A stretch of DNA of 51,079 nucleotides from Rickettsia typhi (GTDB lineage: Bacteria > Pseudomonadota > Alphaproteobacteria > Rickettsiales > UBA1997). A program made the translations under genes and the position numbers. Location: contig CAMDJN010000004.1 in assembly GCA_945900795.1 (NCBI GenBank), positions 1-51,079 of the forward strand, written 5' to 3'. The notes under the pieces were generated by a model. That model worked only from the letters and a program-made list of their open reading frames with translations. It made no database searches and was not told the DNA's origin. This document shows positions 38,961 through 45,690 of this stretch, in pieces (the stretch's first letter is position 1; each line of letters opens with the position of its first letter).

Positions 38961-39057
38961 CCATTCGACTGTACTCATAGACCTCCCCTCGACTCCGCTC
39001 GGGGAGCGGTTGGTGAGAGCGGAGTCGAAGGTCGGTCCCTGAGCGGAGTCGAAGGGA
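38961..39057. repeat. Palindromic repeat cluster of the CCCTTCGACTCCGCTCAGGG type
   Basis: CCCCTCGACTCCGCTCGGGG at 38985-39004, inverted copies GAGCGGAGTCGAAGG and CCCTGAGCGGAGTCGAAGGG at ~39015-39056, plus degenerate CCATTCGACTGTACTCATAGACC at 38961. Confidence 0.9.
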
Positions 39058-39087
39058 ATTGCCAAACAGCAAAATTTTAGAAAAACC

Positions 39088-40290
39088 ATGTCAGATAAAA
39101 AAATGCACGAAAACACCCGCATAGTCCATGCCGGGCGCGATCCAAAAACTCAAGGTTGGATGGTTAATCCACCAATTTATCAAACCTCAACCATTGTCTT
39201 TCCCACTCTAAAAGACTTGCTCTATGCAGAACGCGGATATTCCAACAATGACCTTGTTCAACCCTACGAGCTCAAATATGGCCGCTACGGAACACAAACC
39301 AACTTCGCGCTAGAAAAGGCGGTCGCTGAAATAGAGGGCGGTTACAATTCTTTCGTCACATCATCCGGTGCCGCAGCAATCAACACCGCACTCATCGCCT
39401 TCCTCAAGCAAGGCGACCACATGCTTTTAGTCGACAATGTTTATTCCCCAACCCGAGGCTTCGCTGATAAATTTCTAAAAAAATTTGGTATCGACACTAC
39501 CTACTACGATCCACTCATCGGCAAAGACATCGAAAAATTAATTCAGAAAAATACCAAAGTAATTTTTATGGAAAGCCCTGGCTCAATTAGCTTTGAGATC
39601 CAAGACGTTCCTGCAATTTGTAAGATGGCCAAGAAACATGGCATCGTCACCATCCTTGATAATTCCTGGGCTAGCGGTATTTATTTTAAACCATTTGAAC
39701 ATGGTGTTGATGTTTCCGTAACAGCTCTAACAAAGTACATCAATGGGCATTCTGATGTGATGATGGGATCAATCACTGTGCAAGAAAAACATTTTCGGGT
39801 AATGTATGAAGCCTTTAGATACATGGCTGTGACGGCAGCTCCATTTTCTTCCTACATGGTTCAACGCGGTCTTCGAACTGTAAAAATACGCATGGATCAT
39901 TGTTTCAAAGCAGCTCTCAAAATGGCGCAATGGCTAGAATCAAGGCCAGAAGTTTCAAAAGTATTTTATCCGGCACTAGAATCTGATTCTAGTCATAAAC
40001 TATGGAAGCGTGATTTCACTGGTGCAGCCGGTTTATTTACAATTGCACTTGATCGCAAATATTCCAATGAAGCCTTGGCGCGCATGGTTGATAAACTGCA
40101 TTATTACGGCATGGGATATTCTTGGGGAGGCTATGAATCCTTGATTCTTCCAGTTGATGCTTCAGGAATTCGTACTGCAACTAAATGGGGATACAAAGAC
40201 AAAACTTGCCTACGAATCAACATTGGCTTGGAAGATGTAGAAGATCTAAAAGATGATTTGGAAGCTGGGTTTAAAAGGCTTAGGAAGTAG
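39088..40290 (+). CDS. metC: Cystathionine beta-lyase (MetC-like, PLP-dependent)
   Basis: TRIVHAGRDPKTQGWMVNPPIYQTSTIVFP; TILDNSWASGIYFKPFEHGVDVSVTALTKYINGHSDVMMG. Confidence 0.93.
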   Translation: MSDKKMHENTRIVHAGRDPKTQGWMVNPPIYQTSTIVFPTLKDLLYAERGYSNNDLVQPYELKYGRYGTQTNFALEKAVAEIEGGYNSFVTSSGAAAINTALIAFLKQGDHMLLVDNVYSPTRGFADKFLKKFGIDTTYYDPLIGKDIEKLIQKNTKVIFMESPGSISFEIQDVPAICKMAKKHGIVTILDNSWASGIYFKPFEHGVDVSVTALTKYINGHSDVMMGSITVQEKHFRVMYEAFRYMAVTAAPFSSYMVQRGLRTVKIRMDHCFKAALKMAQWLESRPEVSKVFYPALESDSSHKLWKRDFTGAAGLFTIALDRKYSNEALARMVDKLHYYGMGYSWGGYESLILPVDASGIRTATKWGYKDKTCLRINIGLEDVEDLKDDLEAGFKRLRK

Positions 40291-40337
40291 TATTTACACC
40301 AGTCGACAAAAATAATTAACTTTAACGAATAGAGACA

Positions 40338-43300
40338 ATGAATGCAGTAACATCAGCGGAAAAATTAGAGGAAAATCAGCTCATAGAACAAGCGCTAGAA
40401 GAAGCGCTAGAAGAAGTGCTAGGTGATGATAACTTGGCGGGCAGTGCCATACTAACAATCGATGCATTGATCAAAGATAAATTATCATACTTAAAAAGTT
40501 TGTGCGAAGAAAAGTTTAAACAATTTCTCGGAGGTGAACTCAACACAATAGATGCAGAACGATCAAAAATTCTTTCTGCATTTGAAGAGCAATTGGGAAA
40601 CGCCCTCCAGAAAATATGTAACAAAAAAAAAATTACATCATTGGTGGTCAAAGTAACGAATTTTCCAGACGCTGGTTACTTGCCATATAGCATATTCTGC
40701 CCCAATGGAATCAGAACTGCTGGAATTGTTGGTGACAATTGCAGAGGAACCTCTTTTTTTTCGCCATGTGGAAATATCGCATTTCAGGCCAATAATGGTA
40801 AGCTCAGCGGTAAATCTGTCTTCTTTCCTAAAATCAAAACTAGTACTGATGAAGCGCTCGATGTTCAGAAGAATAAAGGGATAAGAAGGACAACATTGCA
40901 TGTTATCGAAACTAGTACTAACGAAAAAACATTGCATGCTGTTGACTCAAATAGCGCGGAACCAACGCCAAGAACAGCTACATACGTAACTGGCCGTAAT
41001 CAAGAGATTCATACCGAGAAAAATTTTATTAATAATAATTCCTTTACCTTTGATGGTCGCACTGGGGTTGATATGGATAGTTTCTATAGTGCCATTTATA
41101 CTTCTGGAAAAAAAGTAGAGACTACGCTGGAAGAAAGCAAAGTTAAAAGAACTTTCACCCAAAAAGGATTTCCATCAATGAGCGGTGGAATAGAAGAAGT
41201 GGAAGAGGGAGGGGTTGCGACTCTGACGCCCGCTAACAAAGAAACTACTCCAAAAGTAGCTCCTAAAGTAGCTCCTAAAAAAGAAACTACTCCTAAAGTA
41301 GCTCCTAAAAAAGTAACTACCCCAACTGCGCAGAATGCACCCGTTACACCTTCTGCAGGAAAATCAGGGAAACAAACGCAATGTATATCTCCAAAATCCA
41401 TTTTTCTTACAACCGGAAGTCTCAACACTGAAAATGAAGATCATAAAGAATTTCTACGATCTAAAAAAAAGCTTGAAACCAATGGGTCCATAGTTGGCAT
41501 TGATGGCACAGAGTCCAGTAAAAAGGCTTTGTATGAAATGTTTTTTACAAGAATTGAAACAGGCACCATCAAATATACCACCACTTCAAATAGACATCTA
41601 TTCAGTCTTAGAAAAAATGATAATCGTAAAACAATTATCGGATATTTTAAAGATGGTGGAAGGGACTTTAGCCGAGACGTATTAGCGGCAAAAACAATTG
41701 AAGATCTAGTCACCATTGTTAATCACAAAGTCGATGGAGCCAATCATCCAATTGCGACTCTTCTTGAACCTTGCATGGATAATCTTAAACAAGCACAGCA
41801 AGCAGGAAAACCTTTGTGGCATTTAAAACATCTCCTCTTGCATGAAGCAGAGTGCGTTAGAACGCAATTACTTCAAGCGTCTGAAATCGTTGCAACTCAA
41901 GATTATCTTTTGAGTAGAACATATCCTGATGCAAACTCCCTATTCTCACAAGTTTTTGAACCATATCGCAGAATTATTACTGAAGAATCTACGAATAATT
42001 TTCGTGAATCGCTTGGAGGTCAGGTAGAAAAGGCAATTTCTAAACAAGCTGGTTACATTGAACGAGGCGAGGCAATACCACCTGCATTACAAACTCCATC
42101 TACTCAACACCGACTTCCAAATCTATCCAATATTCCAGGGATAAATAAAAATTTTCAATATCCATCAGACTTGGTTTTATCCAAAGCTCAATATGATTTC
42201 CTGTCGCAATTCATCCAATCTGTAAAAAGTGGAACAACAAAGAAGCCGATACTAGTTGCACCAACAGGGGCTGGCAAGACTTTCGTCTTACAGATGATGA
42301 GTAGCTTATTTTCAGATCTAAAAATACAATTCTTAGATCTGACAACCTCACCAGAGGAAATTGCAAAACTTGGATCCAGCACTGCTAGCCTTAAAGGTCA
42401 AGTAATAGTGATGGATGAGAATTTTTACTTTCCTAAGAAATTTTTCGGAGACGATCATGCGAAATTTCTCGGCTTCGTAAAAGGTTTACAAGATAGAGGG
42501 GCTCTTGTTGTGTTTTCTGGAGCTACTCAATCCAAATCTGTCGCAGGAATAAGAAGCGATCGCCTTGAAGGTAAGATTAGTCAAGCTGAAAAGGATCTAA
42601 CTCAAACCCAGAGCGCAAAGGAAAAGTTAGAGAGAGCCACAAGATTCTTAGCAAGAGCTGAAGATGGAAAAGAGTCGGTTTGTGGGAGATTATTAAAAGG
42701 TGAGTTAACAAGTAGTGGTGGTCTTGGTGATATTAAATTGCTTTTTGGCGATGGAACAAAAAATAACTTTGGGGCAATTGGTAGTTTATTTTGCGACGAG
42801 AAAGGGATGATAAAAAATCCATTGATTACCATCAAAAATACAAAATATTCACTGACTGATCTTGTCGGAAAGAAGGGAGACGGACAAAATTGTATTTTTA
42901 GCGCCAGTGCTAAAAACGACTCTTTACGAAAGGAGATTTTTGCAGAAATTTATCAAAATCTTCTCTCGCCATTTTTTCATAAAGATGGTCAAGACAGTAC
43001 TAAATTTCTAGCTCTGCAAAAACAATTGGAACAAATACAGGCAGAAGAAAAAAAGCTAAGTGATGAGTTGGAAGTAAGGAAAAGTAGACATGATCTTTAC
43101 TCCGCTATTGCTAAAAGTGATAGCAGTGTGACTGCGGCATATTTTGACAAAACCAAAATACATTCCTCAGAAAAAGAATTAGATTTGGCAGCATTACCAG
43201 AAGTAACAAAACTTAGTCCTGGGCAAAAATGTAACCTTCTTTTTCCTCGAAAGATATTTAACAGCGAAGATGCTAAAAACATTAAATCATTAGTAACCTC

Positions 43301-44096
43301 TTTCGATGCCGATATTGCAATTCTCCCATTCAAAAATGATGCAGGATTAACCTGTTGGAAGGTTGCTCACAAGGCTTCCGGGTCTATCAAATTTGAAACC
43401 GCTGAATTGTCGAATGGAGTTGATGGCTTGACCCTGACCATCAACGAACAAAAAATGGATATGAAACAATTCGAGAAGTATGTAGGCTTTGAACCTGGAA
43501 TTTCTAAAGTTCTGGATTGTTACGGAAGCGGAATCGACGATCTCGGAACCATTGGTGGTGACTATGGTCAGATGAGTATGTTTAACGGTACATCAGAAAA
43601 ACCATATCTTCAAATTACTTATGTTAGCAAAGAAGATCTAGACAAGATGACATCTTACGAAATGAGTCAATGTGATGGTAGAATTAGGGGTGGCAATCCA
43701 GAAGAAAAGTTAAACAATGTAGACAGAAAGATAGTTTTCTACGGTTCCTCCACCGCAGAACCAGCACGAACAAACAAAGGAGAGCTATGGAGCAAGTTGG
43801 CTGAGAATTCTAAAAAATTAGAGAGCGAGATGAAGAGTGCATATCTCAAAACGAAGCCACCTGAAGAATATGGCGCTAAACATAACCTTGCTACGCAAAA
43901 TAGCAAAACAACTGTTAGTGACAAAAACCCAGCTACAAAGACAGTGGCAGGATCTGATCATAAAAGACCGTCACCAATTAAGACGCAACAACCATTTAAG
44001 ACGCAACAACCATCAAATACTACAAGCATGACTGGTGAGCCAACAAGAAAAGTGGAAAAGTTAACCGGACCTAATCGGGCTGGGAAAGGACGGTAA
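40338..44096 (+). CDS. Large SF2 helicase/ATPase-like protein of unknown function with disordered N-terminal third and C-terminal tail
   Basis: Walker A ILVAPTGAGKTFVLQ (~42258-42282), Walker B-like VIVMDENFYF, VVFSGATQ, motif VI-like QCDGRIRGG; low-complexity KETTPKVAPK repeats. Confidence 0.7.
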   Translation: MNAVTSAEKLEENQLIEQALEEALEEVLGDDNLAGSAILTIDALIKDKLSYLKSLCEEKFKQFLGGELNTIDAERSKILSAFEEQLGNALQKICNKKKITSLVVKVTNFPDAGYLPYSIFCPNGIRTAGIVGDNCRGTSFFSPCGNIAFQANNGKLSGKSVFFPKIKTSTDEALDVQKNKGIRRTTLHVIETSTNEKTLHAVDSNSAEPTPRTATYVTGRNQEIHTEKNFINNNSFTFDGRTGVDMDSFYSAIYTSGKKVETTLEESKVKRTFTQKGFPSMSGGIEEVEEGGVATLTPANKETTPKVAPKVAPKKETTPKVAPKKVTTPTAQNAPVTPSAGKSGKQTQCISPKSIFLTTGSLNTENEDHKEFLRSKKKLETNGSIVGIDGTESSKKALYEMFFTRIETGTIKYTTTSNRHLFSLRKNDNRKTIIGYFKDGGRDFSRDVLAAKTIEDLVTIVNHKVDGANHPIATLLEPCMDNLKQAQQAGKPLWHLKHLLLHEAECVRTQLLQASEIVATQDYLLSRTYPDANSLFSQVFEPYRRIITEESTNNFRESLGGQVEKAISKQAGYIERGEAIPPALQTPSTQHRLPNLSNIPGINKNFQYPSDLVLSKAQYDFLSQFIQSVKSGTTKKPILVAPTGAGKTFVLQMMSSLFSDLKIQFLDLTTSPEEIAKLGSSTASLKGQVIVMDENFYFPKKFFGDDHAKFLGFVKGLQDRGALVVFSGATQSKSVAGIRSDRLEGKISQAEKDLTQTQSAKEKLERATRFLARAEDGKESVCGRLLKGELTSSGGLGDIKLLFGDGTKNNFGAIGSLFCDEKGMIKNPLITIKNTKYSLTDLVGKKGDGQNCIFSASAKNDSLRKEIFAEIYQNLLSPFFHKDGQDSTKFLALQKQLEQIQAEEKKLSDELEVRKSRHDLYSAIAKSDSSVTAAYFDKTKIHSSEKELDLAALPEVTKLSPGQKCNLLFPRKIFNSEDAKNIKSLVTSFDADIAILPFKNDAGLTCWKVAHKASGSIKFETAELSNGVDGLTLTINEQKMDMKQFEKYVGFEPGISKVLDCYGSGIDDLGTIGGDYGQMSMFNGTSEKPYLQITYVSKEDLDKMTSYEMSQCDGRIRGGNPEEKLNNVDRKIVFYGSSTAEPARTNKGELWSKLAENSKKLESEMKSAYLKTKPPEEYGAKHNLATQNSKTTVSDKNPATKTVAGSDHKRPSPIKTQQPFKTQQPSNTTSMTGEPTRKVEKLTGPNRAGKGR

Positions 44097-44120
44097 AAAG
44101 AAGAGCCCTTAAACATTGCC

Positions 44121-44151
44121 GCACCTCAAAAAATCCAATTTTTAGAGGTGC
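44121..44151 (+). terminator. Near-perfect hairpin downstream of the helicase-like gene; member of the same family as 22195-22230
   Basis: GCACCTCAAAAAATCCAATTTTTAGAGGTGC. Confidence 0.8.
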
Positions 44152-44246
44152 AAGAATTTACCTTTTTGACATTAAAAAAAACCTCTCTTTCATTGCCATC
44201 AAACTGAATCATTCAGTAAATCATCACCAACAAACAAACCATCACC

Positions 44247-44612
44247 ATGTCTACAACCACTATGTCTATGCCATTTTTCACCATCGATACTTTGCAATTT
44301 TCTAAAAGAATGCAAAAGGCCGGCCTTCAAAAAGAAATTGCTGAGGAGCTTGCTGAAGCGATTCAAGAAACTCACTCCCAATCTGTTGATGGGCTTGCGA
44401 CCAAAGATGATATCAATCTTCTGAAAAAAGATATTCAGCTTGTAAAACAGGATGTTCAGTTTGTTGAACAGAAACTTGAACAAAAAATTGAAAGTTCTGC
44501 ACAAAAATTAATAATTAAGCTTGGTTCTTTTATTATCTTTAGCGCCATTGCTGTTGCAGGTTTTCTTGCTTGGTTTCTTCCTCTTGCCATCGCAACAAAA
44601 CTTCCTCATTAA
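44247..44612 (+). CDS. DUF1640/CCDC90-like coiled-coil membrane protein
   Basis: FDTLQFSKRMQKAGLQKEIAEELAEAI-type N-terminus, heptad region, one C-terminal TM. Confidence 0.65.
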   Translation: MSTTTMSMPFFTIDTLQFSKRMQKAGLQKEIAEELAEAIQETHSQSVDGLATKDDINLLKKDIQLVKQDVQFVEQKLEQKIESSAQKLIIKLGSFIIFSAIAVAGFLAWFLPLAIATKLPH

Positions 44613-44646
44613 AGTTTTAACCGCGACCTCCCGCACCAATTGCTAA

Positions 44647-45660
44647 ATGTTTTTAAAAAAATTTTCTTACCTACTAACCATTATTTTTCTTATCCTCACA
44701 CCATCAATTGCTAATGCTGTGCAATTCCCAAGATTTTTAGGAAGTGAGAAAAAATTTAGAAGTTTCATTTACAATCCAAACGACGTTTACCGCTACATCG
44801 GACACTACACCTATCAAGGTTTTGTAGAATTTGGTGAAGGGGAAGCGGTTAGTACGATCTCGATGGGCAACCCATCTCTTTGGATTTTTGAACATCTTGG
44901 AAACCGTTTGTTTCTAAAGCCAGTCGGTGAAGATCGTTCCGAAACCAACATGACCGTGATCACTAACAAGCATGTCTACCATTTTGAGCTGCTCGCTAAA
45001 GAGGCTAAAAATATCAACGATAAGGATTTAGTTTTTGTCGCCAAATTTGCTTACCCGGATGAGAAGGATAAAAACCTGGTGCAACTCCCCAAAGTTCAGC
45101 CGTCTGATGAGCCTGATATGCGAGACCTATCAATCTATAACTTCAATTATCAATACACAGGTGAACCAACGATAGCACCGATTCGTGTCTTTGATAATGG
45201 TGAGTTTACTTATTTTGAATTTGCTAAAAAGAATGCAGAAGTTCCTGCAATCTTTACTGTTGATGCTGGAGGTTTTGAGTCTTTGGTGAATTTCAGATCG
45301 GCGGGAAGCTACATTATCGTTGAAAGAGTTGCCCCTCAATTCACGTTACGAAGTGGATCGGACATCGTTTGTGTTTATAACACAAATCTTTACGTTACCG
45401 GTAAGCCAGTTATTGGAGGGGGTACAGAAATGACACAACCGCTTGATACGAGTGCTCGTATTCCACAATCATCCCCTTACGGCGATCCTAGAATGACAAT
45501 TGGAATGGCGGATCCTCTATCAGGACAAGTTCCAATGCCAATCCCGAGTGATGCGCCAAATGGTATGCCTAGTTCGCAAATGATGATGTTAGATCCTACC
45601 ATGATGTCACCTGGCATGATGCCTGATGGAATGCCTCTTGAGAGAAGGCCGGGACAGTAA
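44647..45660 (+). CDS. virB9: P-type type IV secretion protein VirB9/TrbG family
   Basis: Signal peptide; YNPNDVYRYIGHYTYQGFVEFGEGEAVSTISMGNPSLW...NRLFLKPVGEDRSETNMTVITNKHVYHFELLA; APQFTLRSGSDIVCVYN. Confidence 0.9.
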   Translation: MFLKKFSYLLTIIFLILTPSIANAVQFPRFLGSEKKFRSFIYNPNDVYRYIGHYTYQGFVEFGEGEAVSTISMGNPSLWIFEHLGNRLFLKPVGEDRSETNMTVITNKHVYHFELLAKEAKNINDKDLVFVAKFAYPDEKDKNLVQLPKVQPSDEPDMRDLSIYNFNYQYTGEPTIAPIRVFDNGEFTYFEFAKKNAEVPAIFTVDAGGFESLVNFRSAGSYIIVERVAPQFTLRSGSDIVCVYNTNLYVTGKPVIGGGTEMTQPLDTSARIPQSSPYGDPRMTIGMADPLSGQVPMPIPSDAPNGMPSSQMMMLDPTMMSPGMMPDGMPLERRPGQ

Positions 45661-45690
45661 AGTATAAACCCCAAGAAAACCCTCCGCATA

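Noticed and set aside
38961-39057. CRISPR array
   Set aside because: Only a few palindromic, inverted units with no regular spacers and no cas genes nearby.
40338-44096. Anti-phage defence system (helicase-based)
   Set aside because: No nuclease, methyltransferase or other recognised defence partner is adjacent; neighbours are metC, DUF1640-like and virB9, so there is no specific support.
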